In this document: positions 16,064 through 24,387 of the stretch, in pieces
Layout of the letters: each line of letters opens with the position of its first letter
Numbering within the stretch: the stretch's first letter is position 1
Source: Arthrobacter sp. 9AX
Lineage (GTDB): Bacteria; Actinomycetota; Actinomycetes; Actinomycetales; Micrococcaceae
Direction: 5' to 3'
DNA: 64,000 nt
Assembly: GCF_902506095.1 (NCBI RefSeq)
Contig: NZ_LR733293.1
Coordinates: 2,087,758 to 2,151,757 of the forward strand
Notes under the pieces: model-generated
Databases searched by the model: none
The model's input: the letters and a program-made list of their open reading frames with translations, nothing else
What the model was told of the DNA's origin: nothing
Position numbers and translations under genes: made by a program

Positions 16064-17659
16064 ATGACGGCAGGCGGTGCACACCTCGGGACGTCGGAAA
16101 GCCAGGCGGGCCCGACCGCTGCCGCCGCGCCGCCAAAACGCCGGGCCTTTGTGGCAACCATCGAAGGATTCCTCGGCGCCCTCATGATGTTCGTCGGCTC
16201 GATCGGCACCGGCTGGATCGCCAACGGTTCCCCCATGATCCGCCAGCCCGTGGTCATCGCGCTGCGCACCGAGGGCTGGGGAGTCACCGTTTCCACCGTG
16301 CTGCTCACGGTGGGTGCAATGGTGCTGATGCGTTCTTGGCTGCGGCTGGGACAGCGCCTGGCCGACTGGGGTGCATCGTCGCTGCGGTCGGTGGTGATTG
16401 CGATCTCCGCCTGGTCCGTCCCGCTCCTGTTCTGCGTGCCGGTCTTCTCCCGCGACGTCTACGCCTATACCGGCCAGGGCCGGCTGGTGATGGAAGGCCA
16501 AAACCCGTACCAGGCAGGCATCTCCACGCTCAACAACTGGTTCGCGCTCGGCGCGGACCCGGCCTGGGCGGAAAACAGGACGCCCTACGGCCCGTACTTC
16601 CTCTGGCTGGCGCGTGCCGTCGTCGGACTCACCGGCGCCCAGCCAGACGCCTCCGTGCTGCTCTTCCGCCTCCTGGCCGGCGTGGGCGTGCTGCTCTGCG
16701 TGATCTACGTTCCCAAGCTCGCCGAACTGCACGGCATCAACGGGGCCCGCGCGCTGTGGATCGCCGTGGCCAACCCGCTGTTCCTGATCAGCTTTATCGC
16801 CAGCGCCCACAACGACGCCCTGATGGTGGGCCTCGCCGTGGCGGGCGTCTATTTTGCGGCCACCCGCCGGTACTTGCTGGGCATCCTGCTGGTCACCCTT
16901 TCTATCGGCATCAAGCCGATCACCGTGCTGCTGCTGCCGTTTATTGGCGTGATGTGGGCGGGGCCGGCAGCCTCGTGGCCGCGCAGGTTCCTGATCTGGG
17001 GCGCGACGGCTGGCATCAGCTTTGCCGTCCTGGCCGTCAGCGGCATCCCGTATAGCCTGGGGCTTGGCTGGACTTGGGCCATCATGGACCCCACGCCCGG
17101 CTACACGGGCTACTCACCCTCCGGCTTCCTGGGCCAGCAGGTGGAGTTCCTGGCCAACGTGCTGGGGCTGCCCGGCGGCACGTTCGCCACCGTGCTGCGG
17201 ACCGGCATGAAATATGCCGCCATCGGCCTGGTGCTTCTGCTGATGTTCCGCGGCGACTACTCCCGGGCGGTGCGGCGGATGGCCCTGGCGTTCACTGCCG
17301 TGGTGATGCTCTCGCCGATCATCCAGCCCTGGTACATCCTCTGGTTCATTCCGTTCCTGGCTGTCACCGGCATCCGGGACGACTGGCAGATCCGGTCCTT
17401 CTACGTGGCCGTGACGTTCTTTGTGGTGTTCGGCGCCCAGGACCAGCTCTCGGTATGGTCCTTCGTGGAACTGCCCATCGACGCGTCGTCGCTGGCGTTC
17501 ATCACGGCCCTGGCATTTACGTTTTATCTTTTATTCCTCGACGTGCATACACGGAAACTACTCATCGAGGCCAAGCCGTGGGACCTCGCCAAGCGGGGCT
17601 GGCACTGGGTCCTGGACCGGCGGGACAAGTACCAGGCGTCCCGGAGCGGCCAAGCGTGA
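16064..17659 (+). CDS. mptB: Polyprenol-phosphomannose-dependent alpha-1,6-mannosyltransferase (MptB-like)
   Basis: 531 aa, about 12-13 membrane segments. The first large loop has FSRDVYAYTGQGRLVMEGQN, containing the acidic pair typical of GT-C enzymes of the MptA/MptB group, which extend the mannan core of lipomannan/lipoarabinomannan from polyprenyl-phosphate mannose on the outer membrane face. In Arthrobacter relatives this would serve lipomannan synthesis. An 18-residue Pro/Ala-rich tail at the N-terminus stays cytoplasmic. Two GT87-like genes follow on the opposite strand, making a glycosyltransferase cluster. Confidence 0.87.
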   Translation: MTAGGAHLGTSESQAGPTAAAAPPKRRAFVATIEGFLGALMMFVGSIGTGWIANGSPMIRQPVVIALRTEGWGVTVSTVLLTVGAMVLMRSWLRLGQRLADWGASSLRSVVIAISAWSVPLLFCVPVFSRDVYAYTGQGRLVMEGQNPYQAGISTLNNWFALGADPAWAENRTPYGPYFLWLARAVVGLTGAQPDASVLLFRLLAGVGVLLCVIYVPKLAELHGINGARALWIAVANPLFLISFIASAHNDALMVGLAVAGVYFAATRRYLLGILLVTLSIGIKPITVLLLPFIGVMWAGPAASWPRRFLIWGATAGISFAVLAVSGIPYSLGLGWTWAIMDPTPGYTGYSPSGFLGQQVEFLANVLGLPGGTFATVLRTGMKYAAIGLVLLLMFRGDYSRAVRRMALAFTAVVMLSPIIQPWYILWFIPFLAVTGIRDDWQIRSFYVAVTFFVVFGAQDQLSVWSFVELPIDASSLAFITALAFTFYLLFLDVHTRKLLIEAKPWDLAKRGWHWVLDRRDKYQASRSGQA

Positions 17660-17660
17660 G

Positions 17661-18944
17661 CTAGGCGCCGACCGGCACCTCGGCCGGGGACTTCCGGCCG
17701 AGCTCCGCCGTCCGCTTCACCGACCACCACAGCAGCACCACCAGGAGCACGTTGCGGGTGGTCAGGATGGCGGCCATCACCGGGTGGGCGTGGATCAGCG
17801 GGGTGTAGAACAGCGGGTAGATCACGAAGGTGGTCAAGGCGATCCCCATCAGCAGGGCTGCCGGGACCTTCCACCGCTCCCAGTCGTGGGTAAGGCCGGC
17901 TATGATCACCGGCGCCAGCCAGATGATGAACTGCGGCGAGCCCACTTTGTTGAACACAATGAACGCGGTGACCATCATCAGCGCGCCCTCAAGGAACAGT
18001 TCCTCGCGTTCGGCTCCGCGCTTCAGGGCCCGGACCAGTAGGATGGCGGCCACGACGGCGGCCAGGATCAGCAGCGGCTGCATCAGGAACGCAGCCATGG
18101 AGGCGCCCGGGCCGTAGACCTCGGTGGAGTTGATGGCGGTGTTGTCCGCCATCTTCGAACCGGCGATGTTGAAGACGCTCAGCCACACCCACGGCGTGGA
18201 GAAGGTGGCTTCCAGCTGCATGCCGCGCTCGCCCTGGTTCAGGAGGAAGTCCATGATGTGCCGGAGCCCGCCGGAGAGCCAGGTGCCCAGTCCCACTACT
18301 GCCGTCACCGCGACGCCGGCGAGGACCACCTGGATCCGCTTCCGGCTCGCGATCACAATCGGCACCAGCACGGCCGCCGGCCACACCTTGATCCAGGTGG
18401 CGACGCTGAGCAGGACACCGGCCACAACCGGCCGCTGCGCCGCGTACAGCAGCGCAATCAGCACGATCGGCGCGGTGATGCCTTCCACCCGCGCAAAGCT
18501 GAGATAGCCCATAAAAACAGTGAAGAACAGCCACCACCAGGCCGGGGCGATGCCGCTGACCTTCCGTGGTCCGCGCGTGAGGAAGGCCAGCCCCACGGCG
18601 TTGAGGGCCGTGATGATCAGGAACCACACCAGGAGGTACAGGTTGGGACCGGCGATGTTGGCGAGGAAGATGGGCAGCTGGGCCAGCACGGGGTATACCC
18701 AGGGGCTGATCTTCCCGCTGAGGTCCCGGGGGTTGTAGCCGTCCTGCGCCCACTGGCGGTACTGCTCGGTGTCGCTGAAGGTATCGCCGTTCAGGAAGAA
18801 GGACGCCATCCAGCCCAGGAAGTAGAGATGGACGACGGCGAAGCCCCACCACACGCTGGAAGGGCGGGCGAACCAATCCACCACCGAGGCGGGGAGGACC
18901 TTGCTGCGGACAGTTACCAGCCGGTCAAAGAACTTCGTGGAAAT
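17661..18944 (-). CDS. GT87-type polytopic mannosyltransferase, apparent ATT start
   Basis: 427 aa when read from an ATT at 18944; 407 aa if the GTG at 18884 is used. About 10-11 membrane helices with an early DTEQYRQWAQDGYNP loop, as in DUF2029/GT87 polyprenyl-phosphate-mannose-using enzymes. It is paralogous to the gene just upstream (QLEATFSTPWVWLSV against QLEATFTTPWLWLSV). The ATT is preferred because AAGGAG lies seven bases upstream within the end of that gene, and because the residues encoded between ATT and GTG (ISTKFF...) align with ISTDAFF in the paralogue. Translation is probably coupled to the upstream stop. Confidence 0.85.
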   Translation of the reverse strand: MSTKFFDRLVTVRSKVLPASVVDWFARPSSVWWGFAVVHLYFLGWMASFFLNGDTFSDTEQYRQWAQDGYNPRDLSGKISPWVYPVLAQLPIFLANIAGPNLYLLVWFLIITALNAVGLAFLTRGPRKVSGIAPAWWWLFFTVFMGYLSFARVEGITAPIVLIALLYAAQRPVVAGVLLSVATWIKVWPAAVLVPIVIASRKRIQVVLAGVAVTAVVGLGTWLSGGLRHIMDFLLNQGERGMQLEATFSTPWVWLSVFNIAGSKMADNTAINSTEVYGPGASMAAFLMQPLLILAAVVAAILLVRALKRGAEREELFLEGALMMVTAFIVFNKVGSPQFIIWLAPVIIAGLTHDWERWKVPAALLMGIALTTFVIYPLFYTPLIHAHPVMAAILTTRNVLLVVLLWWSVKRTAELGRKSPAEVPVGA

Positions 18945-18945
18945 C

Positions 18946-20286
18946 TTAGGACTCCTTGAGCGCGGGGGCGGCTGCGGGTGTCTTTTTGCCCAGCAGGTAG
19001 AGGCGCCGGACGCTCCAGATGAAAAGCACGACCAGCAGGATGTTGCGGATGGTCAGCACCAGGGCCATCCACGGGTTGTTGTGGCTGAGGGCGTCGTAAA
19101 ACAGCGGGTAGATGAAGTAGGTGGCCACGGCGATGAAGATCAGCATGGCGGCCGGGACGCGCCATTCGCGCCAGCTGTGGGCCAGGCCCACGGCAACCGC
19201 GGGGGCCAGCCACACCATGAACTGCGGGGAGCCCACCTTGTTGAAGACCACAAACGCGGTGGCCAGGGTGAGGGCGCCGGCCAGGAGCAGTTCGGTGCGG
19301 TCCACGCCCCCGCTGACCTTTCCGTTGTGCAGGGCCCAAAACGTCAGTCCGGCCACTACCAGCGCGGCCAGGATGAGGAGCGGCTGCATCAGCACGGACA
19401 TCAGCGCCGTGCCCGGTCCGTCCACCTGCATGGAGTTGATGTCCGTGTTCATGTACATCCGGGACCCGTCCACGTTCAGGACGGACAGCCAGAGCCACGG
19501 AGTGGTGAAGGTGGCCTCGAGCTGCATACCTCGGTCGCCCTGCTGGGTGAGGAAGTTCAAAAGCTTGGGGACGCTGCCTACCGCAGCGGCCAGCGCAACC
19601 ACCACCGCCGTCGTCGCAACTCCAGCAAGGACCACCAGGATCCGGTTCCGGACCACGGCGAACAGGGCCAGCATGATGGCCGCAGGCCACACCTTCACCC
19701 AGGTGCCGATGGCCAGCAGGATGGAGGCGACGAACGGCCGGCCCACGCCATACGCGAGGGCCACCAGCACGAGCGGGGCGGTGAGGCCGTCCACGCGGGC
19801 GAAGCCAAGCCATCCCATGAGGAAGGTGAACGCCAGCCACCACCAGCCGGCGGGAATGGCGTTCCGGTCGCGGCCGCGGTTGGTCAGTTTGAGCAGCGCC
19901 CAACCGTTGAGGAGGGTGGTCATCAGGACCCAGAGGAAGAAGAACGGTCCGGGCCCGGCGACGCCGGCGATGGCCATGGGGATCAGCGCGAGGATGGGGT
20001 AGACCCAGGGGCTGGGGCCGCCGGTAAGGTTGGCGTCGTTGAACCCTGCCGTGGCCCAGTCGCGGTAAATGAACGTATCGCTGAAGGCTTCGCCGCGGAG
20101 TGATAGTGAGGCCGCGAAGATGAGGAAGACCAGGTGCACCACGATGAAGCCGCCCAAGAGCCCCCGCCCGCTGTTCAGACGGGTTCGGACCGGGGCAGGG
20201 AGGATGGCATTGCGGATCCGGGTGAGATTGCCGAAGAAAGCGTCGGTGGAAATGGCGGGATCCTTGTCAGGTCGTGGCACACGCAT
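18946..20286 (-). CDS. GT87-type polytopic mannosyltransferase
   Basis: 446 aa, about 11 membrane segments. The first external loop carries FSDTFIYRDWATAGFND with acidic residues expected at a GT-C active site, and the later QLEATFTTPWLWLS and GSPQFMVWLAP segments are shared with the downstream copy, showing a tandem duplication. Such enzymes transfer mannose from polyprenyl phosphate to cell-envelope glycolipids. The ATG at 20286 has only a weak ribosome site. It leads a two-gene leftward unit. Confidence 0.87.
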   Translation of the reverse strand: MRVPRPDKDPAISTDAFFGNLTRIRNAILPAPVRTRLNSGRGLLGGFIVVHLVFLIFAASLSLRGEAFSDTFIYRDWATAGFNDANLTGGPSPWVYPILALIPMAIAGVAGPGPFFFLWVLMTTLLNGWALLKLTNRGRDRNAIPAGWWWLAFTFLMGWLGFARVDGLTAPLVLVALAYGVGRPFVASILLAIGTWVKVWPAAIMLALFAVVRNRILVVLAGVATTAVVVALAAAVGSVPKLLNFLTQQGDRGMQLEATFTTPWLWLSVLNVDGSRMYMNTDINSMQVDGPGTALMSVLMQPLLILAALVVAGLTFWALHNGKVSGGVDRTELLLAGALTLATAFVVFNKVGSPQFMVWLAPAVAVGLAHSWREWRVPAAMLIFIAVATYFIYPLFYDALSHNNPWMALVLTIRNILLVVLFIWSVRRLYLLGKKTPAAAPALKES

Positions 20287-20589
20287 GGTGCTGCGCCGGC
20301 GGCGGGGGTTCGGCCGCGTGGCGCGTGTTCAGGGGCATCGGAGCCGTCCTGGAACAGCTTCCACTCTGTTCCAACTCTAATTCACGGCCCTTCCGCCCAG
20401 TAATTGGTGAAGCATCTGCAGCGCGGACGCTCCTGACCTGCGGTTTCTTTTTACTTGATTTTTCAAGTTGCTGGGCCGTGGGCCCCTGGGGCATCATGGA
20501 CGTCTTAGGTACTCAGACCCCTAACTTCATCTGCCGCCATGGGGAGCGCAGGTGTATGACCCCAATTCCCCGATCCAAAGGTTTGTCCC
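20287..20589. other. Intergenic region without a recognisable gene
   Basis: About 300 bases between divergent genes. No convincing reading frame is seen. A small hairpin (ACTTGA-TTTT-TCAAGT, 20453-20468) with a T-rich loop lies in the lower-GC middle part and could belong to a promoter or a short terminator. Confidence 0.4.
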
Positions 20590-20793
20590 ATGAACTTCCC
20601 CCTGACCCTCACTGTTGCCGACCGCCAGAGCATGGACAGCGAGCTTGAGGCCGCTGTCGCTGCCGCCAAGGCCCGTGCGCTCGCGGAGAAGCGGCACGGC
20701 ATTTTGGTCACTCGCCACGGAGCGGACAAGTTCACCGTGGACCTGAGCGAGACCGTTCCCTTCGGCCTGACCCGCGAACACCAGGCCTGGTAA
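20590..20793 (+). CDS. Small conserved hypothetical protein
   Basis: 67 aa. AAAGG lies eight bases before the ATG. The product is soluble, with a helical Ala/Glu-rich first half (SELEAAVAAAKARALAEK) and a short beta-like second half (HGILVTRHGADKFTVDLSETVPFG). Third-position GC is high throughout, supporting real coding. I do not recognise a family. A perfect stem-loop begins 13 bases after the stop and may end its transcript. Confidence 0.65.
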   Translation: MNFPLTLTVADRQSMDSELEAAVAAAKARALAEKRHGILVTRHGADKFTVDLSETVPFGLTREHQAW

Positions 20794-20805
20794 CCGCACC
20801 TTAAA

Positions 20806-20868
20806 CAACGATTGCCCCGTAACTGTCCGTTTCCACCCCGGAAACGGACAGTTACGGGGCAATCGTTG
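20806..20868. repeat. Perfect 29-bp inverted repeat (hairpin)
   Basis: The arms 20806-20834 and 20840-20868 are exact complements around an ACCCC loop. This is much longer than an ordinary terminator stem. It may be a REP/miniature palindromic element or a decayed mobile-element end; it could also terminate the small gene to its left. It directly adjoins the glycerate-kinase remnant. Confidence 0.8.
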
Positions 20869-20879
20869 GTGTTGGGCCC

Positions 20880-21205
20880 CTATAGCAGGCTGGTGCCGAT
20901 ATCCCGCCCGATCCGGTGCAGCAGCGCCGCTGACAGTTCCGGATCCCTGGAGGAGTCCTGGTCCGTTTACTCGGCCAGCGTTGGTTCATCGATGCTGCCT
21001 TCGCCGGTGATCACTATGCTGCAGTTGTCCTTGCAGGTGTTGAAGTCGAGCAGGTCCAGGAAGCAGTCCGCGCCGGACACCTGTCGTGCCCCGAGCAGGA
21101 GGCACGCGTAGCCAATTCCGCCTGCGCTGCCCGCGCCCCCGTGCCGCGGTTAAAGCCTTCGTGGGCCACCACTGCGGGGAAGTACTTGAGTTGGCGGGTG
21201 TCCAC
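20880..21205 (-). pseudogene. Fused remnants of a LysR regulator and a glycerate kinase
   Basis: Reading leftward from a GTG at 21205 (with AAGGAG upstream) the first ~20 codons (VDTRQLKYFPAVVAHEGFNR) are a LysR N-terminus. At about 21140-21147 the sequence jumps to a glycerate-kinase C-terminal region in another frame: AGGIGYACLLLGARQVSGAD, then IVITGEGSIDEPTLAE. That frame stops, and another frame near the end carries a plausible kinase C-terminus (ELSAALLHRIGRDIGTSLL, stop at 20880). The middle of both genes is gone. A LysR gene next to a glycerate kinase gene probably suffered an internal deletion here. Confidence 0.7.
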
Positions 21206-21372
21206 GCCTGCTCCTTGCCGCTTGGCCCTGACCGGGTACCTCGGCAGACGGACGCGGAGGCTGGTGCACTCCTTCCATTTCCAATGTATCGCCTCGGGTG
21301 GGGCTTGCGGCAAGGCCCCGGCGGGGCCGGATAATCGCACAGGCCTCAACCGGAAGAACGGGAGAAAGTGTG

Positions 21373-22869
21373 ATGACTGAGCACGCGGTAGTGATTGTGG
21401 GCGGCGGCCCAACCGGGTTGATGCTGGCCGGGGAGTTGGCATTGGCAGGCGTCGACGTGGCGGTTGTAGAGCGGCGCCCGAGCCAGGAGCTCGCCGGTGC
21501 GCGGGCAGGCGGACTGCACGCGCGGACCATTGAAGTCCTGGACCAGCGCGGCATCGCCGGGAGGTTCATCGCGGAGGGGCAGGTGGCCCAGGTGGCGGGA
21601 TTCGCGCAGACCCGCCTGGATCTCAGCGACTTTCCCACCCGCCATCCCTACGGGCTGGGGTTGTGGCAGAACCACATTGAACGCATCCTGGCGGGCTGGG
21701 TGGCGGAGTTGGCCGTGACGTTCTACCGCGGGGCTGAGGTGGCAGGCCTCGCTCAGGACGGTGTCGGCGTCGACCTCCAGCTCAAGGACGGCAGGACGCT
21801 GCGTGGCAGCTATGTTGTGGGGTGCGACGGCGGCAGGAGCCTCGTGCGCAAGGCGTCGGGGATCGATTTTCCCGGCTGGGATCCCACTACCAGCGCCCTG
21901 ATTGCCGAGGTGGAGATGACCGGCCAGCCGGAATTCGGGGTGCACCGGAACGCTTTCGGGATCCATTCCTTCGGCCGGCGGGAGTACGAAATTGTGGACG
22001 GCGCGGTGGTGTATGCGGACAGCGGTCCGGTGGGGGTGATGGTGACCGAGGAGCACGTGGGCCCGGCCACGGAACCCACGCTGGCCGATCTCAGCGCGGC
22101 CCTGATTGCCGTCTGTGGAACCGATTACGGGGCGCACAGCCCCACCTGGATTTCCCGGTTCACCGACATGACCCGGCAGGCGGCGTCCTACCGTGACCGG
22201 CGGGTCCTGCTGGCCGGGGACGCGGCGCACGTCCATGCCCCGGACGGTGGGCAGGGCCTGAACATCGGGGTACAGGATGCCGTGAACCTGGGCTGGAAAC
22301 TGGGACAGGTGGTCAACGGGACGGCCCCGGAAAGCCTGCTGGATACTTACCACGCTGAACGGCATCCGGTGGCGGCCCGCGTGCTGCGCAACACTATGGC
22401 CCAGACTGCGCTGCGCCGCCCGGACCCCCGGACCAAGGCGGCAGGGGAGGTGGTCTCCGAGCTCCTGGGCATGGAAGAGCCACGGAAACGGTTCGCCGGG
22501 ATGCAGTCCGGCCTGGACGTCCACTACGACCTCGGCGAGGGCCACCCGCTTCTGGGACGGCGGATGCCCGACGTCGACCTTGGCACCTCCGACGGTCCCG
22601 TGACGGCCTATGCACTGCTGCACGGGGCGAGGCCGCTGCTGCTGAATTTCGGGCCGCCCGGGGCGCTCGATGGCGTTGTCCTCCCGGCCGGGGTGAAGCT
22701 GTTGGACGCGCGATATGACGGGCCTTGGGAGTTGCCAGTGCTTGGGGAAGTCCCTGCTCCCGCCGCTGTCCTGGTCCGGCCGGACGGATATGTGGCCTGG
22801 GTGGGGGAGGGATCTTCATCCGGACTGAAGGAGGCGCTGGCCGGGTGGTTCGGGTCTGTCCTAGGTTAG
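21373..22869 (+). CDS. FAD-dependent aromatic monooxygenase (PHBH/Rox-like)
   Basis: 498 aa from the ATG at 21373, with GGAG eight bases before it. Class A flavoprotein hydroxylase motifs are present: GGGPTGLMLAGELALAG (dinucleotide binding, residues ~10-26), the DG motif CDGGRSLVRK near 157, and GDAAHVHAPDGGQGLNIG near 284. A thioredoxin-like C-terminal domain (~390-498) is typical of the rifampicin/polyketide hydroxylase branch. It hydroxylates an aromatic substrate with NAD(P)H and O2; the substrate is unknown. The SDR gene follows five bases after the stop and is probably co-transcribed. Confidence 0.9.
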   Translation: MTEHAVVIVGGGPTGLMLAGELALAGVDVAVVERRPSQELAGARAGGLHARTIEVLDQRGIAGRFIAEGQVAQVAGFAQTRLDLSDFPTRHPYGLGLWQNHIERILAGWVAELAVTFYRGAEVAGLAQDGVGVDLQLKDGRTLRGSYVVGCDGGRSLVRKASGIDFPGWDPTTSALIAEVEMTGQPEFGVHRNAFGIHSFGRREYEIVDGAVVYADSGPVGVMVTEEHVGPATEPTLADLSAALIAVCGTDYGAHSPTWISRFTDMTRQAASYRDRRVLLAGDAAHVHAPDGGQGLNIGVQDAVNLGWKLGQVVNGTAPESLLDTYHAERHPVAARVLRNTMAQTALRRPDPRTKAAGEVVSELLGMEEPRKRFAGMQSGLDVHYDLGEGHPLLGRRMPDVDLGTSDGPVTAYALLHGARPLLLNFGPPGALDGVVLPAGVKLLDARYDGPWELPVLGEVPAPAAVLVRPDGYVAWVGEGSSSGLKEALAGWFGSVLG

Positions 22870-22873
22870 GAGC

Positions 22874-23707
22874 ATGACCCCCAAAACGGCACTTGTCACC
22901 GGCGCATCCTCAGGCATCGGGGAGGCCACCGCGCTCAAGCTGCAGGGCCTCGGCCTCACCGTCTACGGCGCGGCCCGGCGCACGGACCGGCTGCAGGAAC
23001 TGGCGGCGGAGGGCATCCGTCCCCTCGCCATGGATGTCACTGACGAAGCATCGATGAGCGCCGGCATCGGGCAGATCATCGCCGATACCGGCCGCATCGA
23101 TGTCCTTGTCAACAACGCCGGCTACGGGTCCTACGGCGCGCTGGAGGACGTCCCCATCGACGAGGGCCGCCGGCAGTTCGAGGTGAACGTCTTTGGTGCG
23201 ATCCGCCTGGCACAGCTGGTGCTGCCGCACATGCGCTCGCACCGTTCGGGCACCATCGTGAACATCACCTCCATGGGCGGGAAGATTTATACCCCGTTGG
23301 GCGGCTGGTACCACGGGACGAAGTTCGCCCTCGAAGCGCTTAGCGACTGCCTGCGCCTGGAGGTCAAACCCTTCGGCATCGATGTTGTGGTGATCGAACC
23401 CGGCGGTATCGCCACCGAGTGGGGCGCCATCGCGGCTGACAACCTGGAAGCGACCTCCGGGCACGGACCTTATGCAGCACAGGCGGCGGCCGTGGCCAGG
23501 ACCCTCCGCGCGGAGTCGGCCGGAAACCGGAACTCCCCGCCATCGGTAGTGGCCGACGCGGTGGGAAAGGCCGTGGCCGCCAAGGCCCCCAGGACCCGCT
23601 ACGCCATGGGCTTCGGCGCCAAGCCGCTGATCACCGCCCGTGCACTGCTCGGTGACCGCCAGTTCGACGCCCTGATCAGCCGGGCCATCGGTCTGCCGCG
23701 CAGCTGA
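22874..23707 (+). CDS. Short-chain dehydrogenase/reductase (classical SDR)
   Basis: 277 aa. Cofactor motif TGASSGIG (residues 9-16), NNAG at ~79-82, and the catalytic Ser, Tyr and Lys in ITSMGG...YHGTK (Tyr ~143). The loop after the nucleotide fold carries AARRTDR, favouring NADP(H). It follows the monooxygenase gene by four bases and likely acts on the same or a related aromatic substrate (inference). Confidence 0.9.
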   Translation: MTPKTALVTGASSGIGEATALKLQGLGLTVYGAARRTDRLQELAAEGIRPLAMDVTDEASMSAGIGQIIADTGRIDVLVNNAGYGSYGALEDVPIDEGRRQFEVNVFGAIRLAQLVLPHMRSHRSGTIVNITSMGGKIYTPLGGWYHGTKFALEALSDCLRLEVKPFGIDVVVIEPGGIATEWGAIAADNLEATSGHGPYAAQAAAVARTLRAESAGNRNSPPSVVADAVGKAVAAKAPRTRYAMGFGAKPLITARALLGDRQFDALISRAIGLPRS

Positions 23708-23728
23708 ACCGCATCGGAAAAAGCAGGG

Positions 23729-24127
23729 TCAGGCACCGTTCAGGTGCGCATCCCTGACGGCGGGCGGCGTGGCGCCCTGGAGAACCCAGCGGTTCCCGTC
23801 CGGGTCGGCGAAGTGGGCAAAAAGCACGCCACCCATGTCCTGGACCTCGCTGATGTCCGCGCCGCGGCGCACCAGGTCATCGCGCACGGCAGGAAGGTCC
23901 GGCACCACCAGCTGCAGCCCCTCCAGGCTGCCCGGCACCATGGCGGTCATGCCCGTTCCAATAACGATCGAAGCGGCAGAACCGGGCGGCGTCAACTGGA
24001 CAACCCTCATCCCGGGAACATGCTCCACGTCGTGGTCAAGCACAAAGCCCAGCTTTTCCGAATAAAAGGACTTTGCCCTGTCCACGTCGGCCACGGGTAC
24101 CTGCACAACCTCAAGTCGCATCTCCAT
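23729..24127 (-). CDS. VOC-superfamily (glyoxalase-like) protein
   Basis: 132 aa, one glyoxalase/bleomycin-resistance fold: the first beta-alpha-beta unit has VPVADVDRAKSFYSEKLGF, and the second ends in FADPDGNRWVLQG. Members are metal-dependent lyases, isomerases or dioxygenases, or bind drugs. The substrate is not predictable from the sequence. Convergent with the SDR gene. Confidence 0.85.
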   Translation of the reverse strand: MEMRLEVVQVPVADVDRAKSFYSEKLGFVLDHDVEHVPGMRVVQLTPPGSAASIVIGTGMTAMVPGSLEGLQLVVPDLPAVRDDLVRRGADISEVQDMGGVLFAHFADPDGNRWVLQGATPPAVRDAHLNGA

Positions 24128-24335
24128 CCGCCCACACTATCCTTCGAGGATTCTGCAAAGCGTCAGACGACGGCGGTGTCCCGGCTTTCTTCGCTTGCCC
24201 GCCCGGCGGCGGTGGGGGCTTGGCACGCGATACGGTCCCAATTCCGGCAGCCGAAAAGCCGTTGAGCGGTGTTTCCCGCCGTTGCGCTATGTGTTCCCGC
24301 ACGTCGAATTCTTACGCGCCACCCCGTGCGGGGGC

Positions 24336-24384
24336 TGGACGTCCTGGCGGGATTCGAACCCGCATCAGCCGTTTTGCAGACCGC
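24336..24384 (-). pseudogene. tRNA-Cys-like 3' fragment
   Basis: On the leftward strand there is an anticodon arm with loop CTGCAAA (GCA anticodon, 24368-24384; one stem mismatch), a four-base variable region, a perfect T arm (GCGGG-TTCGAAT-CCCGC, 24347-24363), a 7-base acceptor strand, a U discriminator as in tRNA-Cys, and an encoded CCA at 24336-24338. The D arm and 5' acceptor strand are missing: the sequence there is the last codons of the reductase gene ending at 24388. This is a broken tRNA, possibly an attachment-site or recombination remnant. Confidence 0.5.
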
Positions 24385-24387
24385 GGA

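Noticed and set aside
20806..20868. Terminal inverted repeats of an insertion sequence
   Set aside because: The arms are only five bases apart with no transposase between them.
24336..24384. Functional tRNA gene
   Set aside because: The D arm and 5' acceptor strand are absent and the anticodon stem has a mismatch.
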